This document shows, piece by piece, positions 17,246-25,697 of a stretch of DNA of 28,506 bases. Location: NCBI GenBank assembly GCA_945872285.1, contig CAMBZR010000040.1, positions 1-28,506 on the forward strand, written 5' to 3'. Below the pieces are notes generated by a model, which worked only from the letters and a program-made list of their open reading frames with translations, made no database searches and was not told the origin of the DNA. Origin of the DNA: Bordetella parapertussis. Its GTDB lineage: Bacteria > Pseudomonadota > Gammaproteobacteria > Burkholderiales > Burkholderiaceae_B. Numbering within the stretch: position 1 is the first letter of the stretch; every line of letters begins with the position of its first letter. The translations under genes were made by a program, and so were the position numbers.

Positions 17246-18721
17246 ATGTCTGAGCAGGATCCTGAACGTAAAACACTGACCCTCAAAGCACGTGCGGTGA
17301 AACCGCGCCCTGCTGCCGGAGGTGATCAAACACGCGCCCGGATCGGTGCGCGTGCGCGGCAAGTGGCACAATTAAAAATTGCCAAAGAAAAACTGTCGCG
17401 CCTGCACGCGGCAAACAGTGACGCCCCAACGGCAGAGCGTTCAGAAGAGGGCAAGCTGTCGATCGTGCGCAAGGCACCCCGTGAGCCCACCGCGCGCCCG
17501 ACCTCTGCACCTAAAGCCTTACCGTTGCGTGAGGGCGTACAAACTGAGCGTGCTGCAGCACTTGTGCTTGATACCGAAATATTTCATATCTTTGCGCCCT
17601 GCCCCACAGGCCTTGAAGAAGCGCTTGCGGCTGAACTGAGTGCCTTAGGTTATGCGCAGGTGCAAGCCACGCGTGCCGGCTGCCATTTTGTGGCGGATTG
17701 GTGGGGCGTACAGCGTGCCAACCTTTACTCACGCTTGGCGACACGCATCCTGGTGCGTTTGGGACAAGCACCGGTGCAACGCGAAGACGACATTCTTGAA
17801 TTGGCGCAAAGCATTGGCTGGGAGCGTTGGTTTGGCGCCGAGCACACTTTGCGCGTTGACACCTCGGCAGTCAAAAGTCCGATGCAAAGTTTGCAATATT
17901 GCAATTTGCGCGCCAAAGACGGCATCTGCGATCGGCTACGCGACCTTGAGGGCGCACGCCCTTCGATCGATACCGTACGGCCGGATGCGCGGGTGCATTT
18001 ATTTTTATCGCACGACACGGGCACGATGTATCTTGATACCTCGGGCGAGTCCTTGTTTAAACGTGGCTGGCGACTTGACAAGGGTGATGCACCCTTGCGC
18101 GAAAATCTCGCAGCCGGCTTGTTGGCCCTGTCTGGCTGGGATCCTGAAGCGGCTTTGCTTGATCCGTTTTGCGGCAGCGGTACGATTTTGATTGAAGCGG
18201 CCTGGATCGCGCTAGGTGTTCCACCAGGCATTACGCGTCCGTTTGGCTTCGAGCGCTTGCGTGACCATGATGTGCGCCGCTGGGAAGACCTAAAAGAAGA
18301 CGCACGCAGCCGCATACTGCCAGAGCTAGCCTCACCCTTGATTGGCATTGACGCCGATCCTGAAGCCCTCGAAGCGGCGCGCCGTAACGCTGAGCGCGCC
18401 TACCTGACTGAGGATACGATTCAGTTTGAGTTAGGCGATGCACGCGATGCGGTTGCGCCTGCCCCCGCGGGTTGGCTCGTGACCAATCCGCCCTATGGAG
18501 AGCGGCTTGCCGAAGAAGATCTTGAGTTTTGGCGCGAATGGTCTGCCTGCCTCAAGAAAGAATTTGCTGGCTGGCAAGTCAATGTCATTACCTCGGATCT
18601 TGATCTGCCTAAACACCTTCGTTTGAAAGCCGAACGCAGAACGCCGATCTTCAACGGCGCATTAGACTGCCGGCTTTTTGGCTTTGAACTCGTGGCGAAC
18701 AGCTACAGAGATGATCGCTAA
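17246..18721 (+). CDS. THUMP-domain class I SAM-dependent rRNA methyltransferase (RlmL-like)
   Basis: This 491-aa protein resembles the N-terminal half of E. coli RlmKL, which makes m2G2445 in 23S rRNA. After a disordered basic region (residues 1 to about 110) come a ferredoxin-like/THUMP part (about 113-220), a linker with SGESLFKRGWR, and a Rossmann methyltransferase. The methyltransferase has DPFCGSGT from D306 (SAM binding) and the catalytic-site motif N414-P-P-Y-G. The RlmK half is absent, as in many betaproteobacteria. The N-terminal tail is rich in Arg, Lys and Ala and may aid RNA binding (inference). The exact target base is inferred from the family only. Confidence 0.9.
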   Translation: MSEQDPERKTLTLKARAVKPRPAAGGDQTRARIGARARQVAQLKIAKEKLSRLHAANSDAPTAERSEEGKLSIVRKAPREPTARPTSAPKALPLREGVQTERAAALVLDTEIFHIFAPCPTGLEEALAAELSALGYAQVQATRAGCHFVADWWGVQRANLYSRLATRILVRLGQAPVQREDDILELAQSIGWERWFGAEHTLRVDTSAVKSPMQSLQYCNLRAKDGICDRLRDLEGARPSIDTVRPDARVHLFLSHDTGTMYLDTSGESLFKRGWRLDKGDAPLRENLAAGLLALSGWDPEAALLDPFCGSGTILIEAAWIALGVPPGITRPFGFERLRDHDVRRWEDLKEDARSRILPELASPLIGIDADPEALEAARRNAERAYLTEDTIQFELGDARDAVAPAPAGWLVTNPPYGERLAEEDLEFWREWSACLKKEFAGWQVNVITSDLDLPKHLRLKAERRTPIFNGALDCRLFGFELVANSYRDDR

Positions 18722-18756
18722 AATGTGTTGCTTGGCTGCAACGATTCAAACGTTGT

Positions 18757-18820
18757 AAGGGTATTCCCTTGGTTTTGGTTGTGTTGATTAGGGTTTTCCC
18801 TTAATATAGGGTTATCCCTA
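18757..18820 (+). promoter_or_regulatory. Three AGGGTWWTCCCT operator-like repeats with an embedded promoter
   Basis: AGGGTATTCCCT (18758-18769), AGGGTTTTCCCT (18790-18801) and AGGGTTATCCCT (18808-18819) share the form AGGGTWWTCCCT. The arms are palindromic while the centres give all copies the same orientation. A candidate promoter, TTGTGT (18779-18784) with TAATAT (18802-18807) at 17-bp spacing, has the second copy in its spacer and the third directly after its -10. This is the layout of a repressor-controlled promoter for the 58-aa gene at 18840. I do not recognise the regulator. Confidence 0.6.
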
Positions 18821-18839
18821 ACTAACACAGGAAGTCATC

Positions 18840-19016
18840 ATGAACGTCACCAACACCACACGCCTGACCGACAGCCTTGAGCGCGAACTCTTGGCCAAAG
18901 CGATGGAAGATCAGTTTCGTCCGCATCCTTTTCGTGCCGTAGGAAAAGTTGTTCGTGGTCTTGTCGCTTTCACCAGCTCGGTACGCGCTAACGCTCGCCA
19001 CAATGGTATGTACTAA
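18840..19016 (+). CDS. Small uncharacterised protein, 58 aa
   Basis: This short ORF runs from ATG 18840 to TAA 19016 and has a good Shine-Dalgarno (AGGAAG, 5 nt upstream). The N-terminal half is a charged, probably helical segment (DSLERELLAKAMEDQ), followed by FRPHPFRA and a semi-hydrophobic stretch (VGKVVRGLVAFTSSV), ending RHNGMY. It has no cysteines or clear signal peptide. An amphipathic membrane-associated helix is possible. I do not recognise the family. The strong ribosome binding site and the upstream repeat array argue that it is real and tightly regulated. Confidence 0.72.
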   Translation: MNVTNTTRLTDSLERELLAKAMEDQFRPHPFRAVGKVVRGLVAFTSSVRANARHNGMY

Positions 19017-19069
19017 ACGCAAGGGTCGCACTGGCAAGGCTTGGGTGCAAATGCGGGATAATACCCGTT

Positions 19070-19606
19070 ATGAAATCTAGCTTAAAGCCAGTGCCTCAAC
19101 TGTTTGCCCAGACAAGCGCGCCTGCACGTTCACGCCGCTTCGCGTCGATGATGTATGAAGGCGTTTTGTTGTTTGCGGTTGTTTTTTTAGCAGATTATCT
19201 TTTTGATACGCTGACACAAAGCAAGCATGGCTTAATGCTTAGAAGCGCACGCCAAGCAGCAGTGTTCTGCGCGATCGGCGTCTATTTTTTAGTCTGCTGG
19301 GTACGTAGCGGACAAACCTTGCCTATGAAAGCCTGGCATATCCGCCTAGTCGGCTTAGATGGTACCCCAGCGCGCTTGCCGCGGTTGCTGTTGCGCTTTG
19401 TGTTGATGTGGGTGTTACCTTTGCTCGGCGCCGCTTCAGTTTGGGCACTTTCGAGCGCCACGAGCTGGCCTTCAACGCTGATGTTGATTGTGGTCGCCCC
19501 CTTTACGATCTTGCTCCCAACCTGGTTCACGCCACAACAACAATTTTTACATGACTTGCTTGCCGGGACGCGTCTGATCAGCGTGGAGATTAGTAAAAAC
19601 CCTTAA
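19070..19606 (+). CDS. RDD family membrane protein
   Basis: This 178-aa inner-membrane protein has about four helices. It has the RDD-domain features: RRFASMMYEGVLLF in the first helix, the SGQTLPMKAWHIRLVG motif after the second, and a C-terminal HDLLAGTRLI. RDD proteins are of uncertain function; some have been linked to ion or proton exchange. The ATG at 19070 follows a weak ribosome binding site. It lies 53 bp after the 58-aa gene and may be read with it. Confidence 0.87.
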   Translation: MKSSLKPVPQLFAQTSAPARSRRFASMMYEGVLLFAVVFLADYLFDTLTQSKHGLMLRSARQAAVFCAIGVYFLVCWVRSGQTLPMKAWHIRLVGLDGTPARLPRLLLRFVLMWVLPLLGAASVWALSSATSWPSTLMLIVVAPFTILLPTWFTPQQQFLHDLLAGTRLISVEISKNP

Positions 19607-19689
19607 TTGTTGCGTTCAAGCACCGCCCAAGGTTGCACCAAACCACAGGCTGAGCCATGCTACGGGCTTAACCTAAGCTCACCTCAGGT

Positions 19690-21369
19690 ATGGTCGATCA
19701 ATACGCTTCGCTTTACGAGTCTTTCGAATGGCTGGTACCCACCCATTTCAACATTGGTCACGCCTGTTGCCATCGTTGGGCGAATCATCCGACTGATGCA
19801 CGCAGAATTGCATTGTTTGATGAAGACGAAACTGGTCAGCGCGAAGTCTGGACTTACGAGCGTCTGGCCGCGACGGCCAATCAGCTAGCCAACGGCCTGA
19901 TTCGCATGGGGGTGACACGCGGCGATCGCGTGGCGTTGATCCTGGGGCAGCGGCCTGAAACAGTTGTGGCACACATCGCGATTTATAGCGTTGGCGCAGT
20001 CGTATTACCCTTATCGAATCTCTTTGGCCCTGAGGCACTTGAACAACGCTTGCGTGATGCTCAAGTCCGTATCGCGCTCTTTGACGACTTATCTGCGCCA
20101 AACGTATTGGCGTGCCTCGGACGCTGTTCGACTTTGACCCAATTAGTCGGTGTCAACGTCGAAGATGAACGCGTTTTAAGCTGGAACAAGCTGTTAGTCA
20201 GACAACCCACCACGTTTAAACCGGTCGTCACACGTGCGGATGAACCAGCGATTCTGCTCTATACCTCGGGCACGACTGGTGCACCAAAAGGCGCTTTGTT
20301 GCCGCATTCGGTGTTGCTAGGTAACTTGCCCGGTTTTGTGGCCTCGCAAAACTGGTTTCCTCAGCCAAAAGACGTCTTTTGGTCTCCGGCCGACGGGGCC
20401 TGGACGGGTGGCCTGATGGACGCACTATTACCCACACTGTATTTTGGTCAACCAATCGTTGGCACCCGTGGACGCTTTAGTCCAGAACGAGCTTTTGACA
20501 TCCTTGAACGTTATCAAGTCACCAATACGTTTTTGTTTCCGACTGCGCTCAAGCAGATGATGAAAACGATTGCCCGCCCGCATGACACCTATCAATTGTC
20601 ACTGCGCTGCATCATGAGCGGTGGCGAAAGTGTCGGAGACACCGTCTTCGCCTGGTGTGAGCAAGCACTAGGCATCACCCCAAACGAAATGTTTGGTCAA
20701 ACCGAAATGAATTATCTAATCGGGAATAGCCATCAAAAATGGCCGGCACGTTCGGGCAGTATGGGAAAGCCCTATCCGGGCCACCGCATCAGCGTATTGC
20801 GCGAAGATGGCACGAGCGCGGCAACTGACGAGGTCGGTGAGGTGGCGCTCAACCGCTTCGACATCCATGGCCATCCGGATCCAATCCTATTTCTTGGCTA
20901 CTGGCGCAACGAAACAGCGACTGACGAAAAGTTTACCGGCGACTGGTGCCGCACGGGCGACCTTGCGCGCGTCGATGCACAAGGCTACTACTGGTATGCC
21001 GGCCGGGCCGATGACGTGTTCAAATCCTCAGGCTATCGCATTGGTCCGGGCGAGATCGAAAATTGTTTACTCGATCACCCCGCCGTAGCCAACGTAGCGG
21101 TGGTACCTAAGCCAGACGCTGAGCGTGGGTCGGTGGTCAAGGCCTTTGTGGTGCTGACGTCAGAGTTTTCATCACGCAAACGCGCCGAACTGACCGCTCT
21201 GCTACAAGAGCATGTGCGCACCCGGCTCGCGCCTTATGAATACCCCAAAGAAATTGAATATATCGACACGTTACCCATGACCACCACCGGAAAAATCCAG
21301 CGGCGCGTCTTACGTCAACTCGAAGCGGGCCGCAGCCTGCGCCAGGCTAAGAAGCTCAAGGCGCAGTAA
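19690..21369 (+). CDS. AMP-forming acyl-CoA synthetase
   Basis: This 559-aa ANL-superfamily ligase activates a carboxylic acid with ATP and joins it to CoA. Visible motifs are the P-loop YTSGTTGAPKG (residues 191-201), the adenylate-binding region NEMFGQTEMN, the TGDLARVD hinge region, GYRIGPGEIE and the C-terminal TTTGKIQRR with catalytic K535. The overall style resembles acetate, propionate or medium-chain acyl-CoA synthetases rather than aryl or long-chain ones. The substrate is not determined. The start at ATG 19690 has a poor Shine-Dalgarno. It stands alone between RDD and the gamma-CA gene. Confidence 0.92.
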   Translation: MVDQYASLYESFEWLVPTHFNIGHACCHRWANHPTDARRIALFDEDETGQREVWTYERLAATANQLANGLIRMGVTRGDRVALILGQRPETVVAHIAIYSVGAVVLPLSNLFGPEALEQRLRDAQVRIALFDDLSAPNVLACLGRCSTLTQLVGVNVEDERVLSWNKLLVRQPTTFKPVVTRADEPAILLYTSGTTGAPKGALLPHSVLLGNLPGFVASQNWFPQPKDVFWSPADGAWTGGLMDALLPTLYFGQPIVGTRGRFSPERAFDILERYQVTNTFLFPTALKQMMKTIARPHDTYQLSLRCIMSGGESVGDTVFAWCEQALGITPNEMFGQTEMNYLIGNSHQKWPARSGSMGKPYPGHRISVLREDGTSAATDEVGEVALNRFDIHGHPDPILFLGYWRNETATDEKFTGDWCRTGDLARVDAQGYYWYAGRADDVFKSSGYRIGPGEIENCLLDHPAVANVAVVPKPDAERGSVVKAFVVLTSEFSSRKRAELTALLQEHVRTRLAPYEYPKEIEYIDTLPMTTTGKIQRRVLRQLEAGRSLRQAKKLKAQ

Positions 21370-21488
21370 GACCGGAGCTGTGCGAGCCCGCCTCTGGCTG
21401 GAGGCCCGTCCCCAGCCCCGCCTGTGTCTCAGGCTTGCGTCTGCTCGGGCTAAACTAGAACTTTTAATCGTAATAGGCGACCCGCATC

Positions 21489-22010
21489 ATGGCGATTTAC
21501 CAACTGGGAGACCTCATCCCCCGTATCGACCCAACAGCCTTTATTTTTGACTCGGCCGACTTAATTGGGGACGTCTTGGTGGGTGCCCATGCAAGCATTT
21601 GGGCCAACGTCAGCATTCGGGGCGACAACACGTGCATCGACATTGGCCATCACAGTAACGTACAAGAAGGCAGTGTGTTGCACTCAGACGCGGGCGTGCC
21701 GCTCACCATTGACCATCACGTCACGATTGGGCATCAAGCCATGCTGCATGGCTGCACGATTGGCTCGGGCTCGTTAGTGGGCATGCAGGCAATCGTCTTA
21801 AACCGCGCCAAGATTGGTAAAAACTGTTTGATTGGTGCTGGCGCAATTATCCCCGAGGGACGTGAAATCCCCGATGGTAGTTTGGTCATTGGGGTCGGCA
21901 AGATTATGCGCTCGCTGTCTGAAGAAGAGATCGCTACGATTCGTAACAATATCGAAAACTACGCTAAACGCGGGCAAATGTATCGTCAGAATCTAAAGCG
22001 AATCGGTTAA
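21489..22010 (+). CDS. Gamma-carbonic-anhydrase family protein (YrdA-like)
   Basis: This 173-aa left-handed beta-helix hexapeptide-repeat protein is of the YrdA/PaaY kind. Repeats such as IGDVLVGAHASIWANV and IGSGSLVGMQAIV run through residues 15-135. Metal-ligand histidines H65, H82 and H87 (LHSDAG, IGHQAMLHGC) and R44 match the family. Carbonic anhydrase activity of such proteins is often weak or absent, so the role is uncertain. The stop TAA shares its last base with the hslO ATG (TAATG), so the two genes are translationally coupled. Confidence 0.92.
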   Translation: MAIYQLGDLIPRIDPTAFIFDSADLIGDVLVGAHASIWANVSIRGDNTCIDIGHHSNVQEGSVLHSDAGVPLTIDHHVTIGHQAMLHGCTIGSGSLVGMQAIVLNRAKIGKNCLIGAGAIIPEGREIPDGSLVIGVGKIMRSLSEEEIATIRNNIENYAKRGQMYRQNLKRIG

Positions 22011-22963
22011 TGGCCTTAGAACCCTTAGCAACGCGCAGCGACACGCTTAAAAAGTTTTTATTTGAAGACCGTAGTGTGCGGATCGAGTCAGTGCGAATTG
22101 AGCAGGCTTGGCTCGCCGCACAGGCGCACCAGCAATATCCAGCGTCGGTCACCGCCCTGCTGGGTCAGTTGGTGGCGGCCTCTACCCTGTTGGCCGCAAA
22201 TTTAAAATTTGATGGCTCGCTTTTGTTGCAACTGCAAGGCGACGGCGCGATTGCGTTGATGGTTGTTGAGTGTCGCGCAGATCTTAGCTTGCGAGCGACC
22301 GTCAAAATGCGTGAACGCCCATTGCCCGAGTCGCTCGACACCGCTCACGCAGCCGACTTGCAGTCGCTACTAAACCCAGGGGGGACGGCAAAATTTATTG
22401 TCGTGCTTGATCCGCCTAAGCACACGCCAGGCCGTCAAGCCTATCAAGGGATTGTGCCACTCGAGGGCGACACGATTGCCCAGGCGCTCGAGCAATATAT
22501 GCTGCGTTCTGAGCAACTGCACACCCGAATCTGGCTGGCGGCCGACTCGCTGCACTGCACCGGCTTGTTGATTCAACGCCTGCCCCTGCAAGGCGGCGCG
22601 CAACAAACCGAGATCGAGACCGCTGATGAATCTTGGACACGCGCTCAGCATTTAGCGCAAACACTCACGGTGACCGAAATGCTCGCAACGCCGCAAGACA
22701 CTTTGTTGCACCGCTTATTTTGGGAAGAAACCCTGCATGTGTTCGAGTCAAAAAATATCACCTGGAAATGCTCTTGCACTCAAGAGCGTGTTGCCGATAT
22801 GCTCCGTATGCTTGGCAAAGCCGAGGTCGATGATATTTTGCAAGAGCAAGGTAAAGTCGAGGTTGCCTGCGAATTTTGTGGGTTGCCCTACGTGTTCGAT
22901 GCCTTAGACACCGAGGCGCTGTTTCATGCGTCGACCGTGTTGGGTAGCAAATCGGTACATTGA
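22010..22963 (+). CDS. hslO: Redox-regulated chaperone Hsp33
   Basis: This 317-aa cytosolic holdase is switched on by oxidative unfolding. The zinc-thiol switch is complete: C254-x-C256 and C287-x-x-C290 near the C-terminus (KCSCTQERV, CEFCG). The N-terminal core starts at FLFEDRSVRIE, as in Hsp33. The start codon overlaps the preceding stop. It faces the response regulator gene tail to tail, with 48 bp between the stops and no clear terminator. Confidence 0.97.
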   Translation: MALEPLATRSDTLKKFLFEDRSVRIESVRIEQAWLAAQAHQQYPASVTALLGQLVAASTLLAANLKFDGSLLLQLQGDGAIALMVVECRADLSLRATVKMRERPLPESLDTAHAADLQSLLNPGGTAKFIVVLDPPKHTPGRQAYQGIVPLEGDTIAQALEQYMLRSEQLHTRIWLAADSLHCTGLLIQRLPLQGGAQQTEIETADESWTRAQHLAQTLTVTEMLATPQDTLLHRLFWEETLHVFESKNITWKCSCTQERVADMLRMLGKAEVDDILQEQGKVEVACEFCGLPYVFDALDTEALFHASTVLGSKSVH

Positions 22964-23011
22964 ACCCAAAGCGCCAACACACGCCACACGACTTGGATTG
23001 TGCTTCGGCTC

Positions 23012-23728
23012 TTATGCCTTAACAATCACCGGAACGCATAATTGATAACCAATGCCCCACACAGCTTTTAGTGCGGGGGGGGCGTCGATACCCGCGAGCG
23101 ATTCAAGTTTTTTTCGGAGCCGACTCACGAGGCTCTCGAGCGCACGTTTACCCATATCAGAAGTGTCGCTTCGTTGGCTGAGCAACTCGCAGATCAGATC
23201 GGTCTCTAATATATGGTTGGGCGCTTGAGCCAAAGCCAAAAGTAACGTCTGCTCGCTATTTGTCAAAAATACTTTTTGCCACGGCTCTGCACCGTAGATT
23301 GAGCGAGCTTGTAAATCTAAGGTCCAGGCAGCTGCTTTGTCGGTCTTTTTAACGCGTCGCGCCAAACTGAGCAGCGTCGAGGTTAGCTCTTCGGGCGCCA
23401 CGGGCTTGCTCAGGTAAACATCGGCTCCTGCCTCGTACCCACGCACTCGATCAGGCAGTGCGGTTCGCGCAGTTAACATGACGATTCCCATCTTTGGTAT
23501 ATTTTCCCGAATGCGAGTTGCGATCGCTATGCCATCTTCGCCGGGTAAAGACAAATCAAGCACTAGCGCATCGAGCGGCTCGGTCATCAGTAATTGGTCG
23601 AGCGACTTGCCGTTTTGAACGGCAAACACGATAAAACCTTGCTGCTTAAGATGAAAGTGAAGTTCTTTGCGTAACAAGGGATCGTCTTCGACCAAGGCGA
23701 TTCGTATTTGTGCAGCAGTTTGACTCAT
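23012..23728 (-). CDS. OmpR/PhoB-type response regulator
   Basis: This 238-aa DNA-binding regulator has a receiver domain with the acidic pair D15-D16, phosphoacceptor D58 in VLDLSLPG, the switch threonine in MLTART and the lysine in LSKPV. The C-terminal winged helix runs from about residue 130 to the end (ALESLVSRLRKKLE, WGIGYQL). Its ATG overlaps the kinase stop by 4 bp (ATGA), so it is the partner of that kinase. The target genes are unknown. Confidence 0.95.
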   Translation of the reverse strand: MSQTAAQIRIALVEDDPLLRKELHFHLKQQGFIVFAVQNGKSLDQLLMTEPLDALVLDLSLPGEDGIAIATRIRENIPKMGIVMLTARTALPDRVRGYEAGADVYLSKPVAPEELTSTLLSLARRVKKTDKAAAWTLDLQARSIYGAEPWQKVFLTNSEQTLLLALAQAPNHILETDLICELLSQRSDTSDMGKRALESLVSRLRKKLESLAGIDAPPALKAVWGIGYQLCVPVIVKA

Positions 23729-25695
23729 AGAGGCAACTCAATGAAAAAAAACACACGGTTATCTTCAAATTTGTAACTGACAGAACCCTTAAGTATTTCA
23801 CACAGTGATTTTATCAGCACGAGTCCAAGCCCTGTACCAGGCTTATCGTGAGAATAAAGGCCACGGTAATAACGAGTAAATAAAACAGCCGGATCTGGCT
23901 CGTGGTCGTGCTCAACTTCATTTGACACAATGCACAGCAGCTTATTATTCGATACGACACTCACCGTGAATTCAATCAGACTGGCGGGAGACGAGTACTT
24001 AATTGCATTGTCAATTAAGTTATTGATAATCGTCACAAATAACAGTCGGTCGGTCTGGGTGTTGACCTCGCGCAGTGCAAGAAGCTTCACTCTGTCCGAG
24101 TGTTCCGCAAACAGGGGCAAGTTCTCGATGGTTTCAAGCACAGCCAATTTTTCAAAGCGCAGTACAAAGTTTTTTTGATCAATCGCGTCTACCTGCCCAA
24201 CGCGGTCAATCACTTGGGTCATGTTATCGATCGACTGAGTCATACTGGAAAATCGTTCGCTCAACTCGACCGACTGCTCAGATCTTCCAAATATTGACTT
24301 CAGTGAGCCTAGTGCCATACGCATCGTCGCCAAAGGATTTTTAAGTTCATGCGACAACATATCAATCAGCGTGCTACGTTCTTTTAACTGTCGCTGCTCG
24401 TAATCGCTTTGCGCTTCTAATATATTCAGTTCAAACATTGTTTGAAGCAATTGCTCTTGTTGCATTTTGCTGTACTCAAGCAACAACAAATAAATAGCGA
24501 GTGCAACAAGAACACTCGCTCCGGCCTCCGGAATCAGGGTTAACAGCGACATGCCACTGTCGGTTATTAATAAAACTGCATCGGCACCCATCAAAATACC
24601 AACTAGCAGCGCTCCGCTTGTCCAAACCATCCTGAACTGGCGAGAAAATTGCTTGCTCTGATAAATGGCCACTGCGAAAAAATATGGTGCCGTAAACAAA
24701 AATATCCAGTTCAGCAGCAACATATACGGTTTAATTTGACCGAAAATAGTCAGACTAATTTGACTAAACCACAACGCAATCCAAAATAAAAAATAATATC
24801 GAACCCATGGCCGCGACTGCAAACGATGCAATAGTTCAAGGCAAAAGAAAATGGCGAGTATCAGCCGCAGGCAAAGTATCGTCGTCAGTATGGTTGAGTA
24901 ACTGTCGGGCGACCCTGAAATAAACTCTTGCCATATGAGTCCATTTGAAAAACAATAAAGAATGAGCGTGCATAACTGCGTCAAGCAAAGCCACCCAACG
25001 GCTAAGATACGCACGAGCATGAAATAGAAAGCGCTCCCCACAATCAGCGCCAACAAGATTCCGACCTGAACACCAGAGAGCAAGCTCTTGGAGCTCGCTT
25101 CATTGACCAAACTGTCGAAAGCGAAAACTTTAGTAGAGACGTAAAAATCATTGAGCGTGTGAATACGCAAAAAATAGGCGCGTTGATTGGCACCAGAATC
25201 CGGCAACATAAAACAGTGGTGCCCAACAAAACAATTAAGCTGAAGGGCAGGATATTTAGCACCCCCAAGCTGCTTAATCCAGCGCCCTCTCTCTTCATAA
25301 TAAAGCTCGAGCTCAGCGAGAAAATAGGGTCCAACGACAAGCACCAAGGGTGACTGCTGCCCGGCTGGGACTTGGACCTTAAACTTGAGCCACCGCGTTG
25401 TCGGCTCAAAGCTACGATTTAAAAGTAAATTAAATGGCTTAAAAACTTGGCGGCTGACGTCTTCAACGCCCAGACTGCCCGTTGGATCAACGTACAGGGC
25501 AGGCTCGGTCACCAAAGCGCTAGGCTTGTGCCCACTCGACGATTGAGGGTGCATCTGGGCGGAGGCTTCTAATTGGCTTTGCGCAAGTGCCGTTCGCTGC
25601 GAGGGCAAAAGCAGGCTCAATAAGACTAAACACATAAAATAAAGCGGCTTGAGCCAACGCAGTTGGCTCAAGCCGCTGAATTCAGGACAAAACAA
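23725..25695 (-). CDS. Sensor histidine kinase with 7TMR-DISM sensory module
   Basis: From TTG 25695 it has 656 aa. A signal peptide (about residues 9-39, ending ALAQ) precedes a periplasmic beta-rich domain of 7TMR-DISMED2 type (RWLKFKVQVP, LELYYEERGRWI), seven transmembrane helices (about 205-410) and a coiled coil. The DHp helix has H449 in MLSHELKNPLATMR, and the HATPase domain has the N box NNLIDNAIKYSS and GTGLGLVLIKSL. There is no HAMP domain. The ligand of DISM sensors is usually unknown, though carbohydrates are suspected. The TTG has GAGG about 9 nt upstream, overlapping the end of the aminotransferase gene; ATG 25635 is the alternative. The DNA is visibly AT-richer than its neighbours. 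Confidence 0.9.
   Translation of the reverse strand: MFCPEFSGLSQLRWLKPLYFMCLVLLSLLLPSQRTALAQSQLEASAQMHPQSSSGHKPSALVTEPALYVDPTGSLGVEDVSRQVFKPFNLLLNRSFEPTTRWLKFKVQVPAGQQSPLVLVVGPYFLAELELYYEERGRWIKQLGGAKYPALQLNCFVGHHCFMLPDSGANQRAYFLRIHTLNDFYVSTKVFAFDSLVNEASSKSLLSGVQVGILLALIVGSAFYFMLVRILAVGWLCLTQLCTLILYCFSNGLIWQEFISGSPDSYSTILTTILCLRLILAIFFCLELLHRLQSRPWVRYYFLFWIALWFSQISLTIFGQIKPYMLLLNWIFLFTAPYFFAVAIYQSKQFSRQFRMVWTSGALLVGILMGADAVLLITDSGMSLLTLIPEAGASVLVALAIYLLLLEYSKMQQEQLLQTMFELNILEAQSDYEQRQLKERSTLIDMLSHELKNPLATMRMALGSLKSIFGRSEQSVELSERFSSMTQSIDNMTQVIDRVGQVDAIDQKNFVLRFEKLAVLETIENLPLFAEHSDRVKLLALREVNTQTDRLLFVTIINNLIDNAIKYSSPASLIEFTVSVVSNNKLLCIVSNEVEHDHEPDPAVLFTRYYRGLYSHDKPGTGLGLVLIKSLCEILKGSVSYKFEDNRVFFFIELPL
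25643..25677 (-). terminator. Strong terminator-like hairpin at the kinase start
   Basis: A perfect 16-bp stem (25643-25658 with 25662-25677) with a 3-nt loop is followed, on the minus strand, by TTTATTTTAT. This is the shape of a rho-independent terminator for the aminotransferase gene, whose stop is 21 bp before it. It lies inside the signal-peptide codons if the kinase begins at TTG 25695, or directly before ATG 25635. Confidence 0.75.
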
Positions 25696-25697
25696 GG

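Noticed and set aside
17725..18348. 207-codon antisense frame in the RNA methyltransferase gene
   Set aside because: It lies fully opposite recognised methyltransferase motifs and has a biased Ser/Arg composition. No Shine-Dalgarno or neighbour supports it.
21385..21410. GCCTC/GAGGC hairpin after the acyl-CoA synthetase gene
   Set aside because: A 5-bp stem without a T-tract is too weak to call a terminator.
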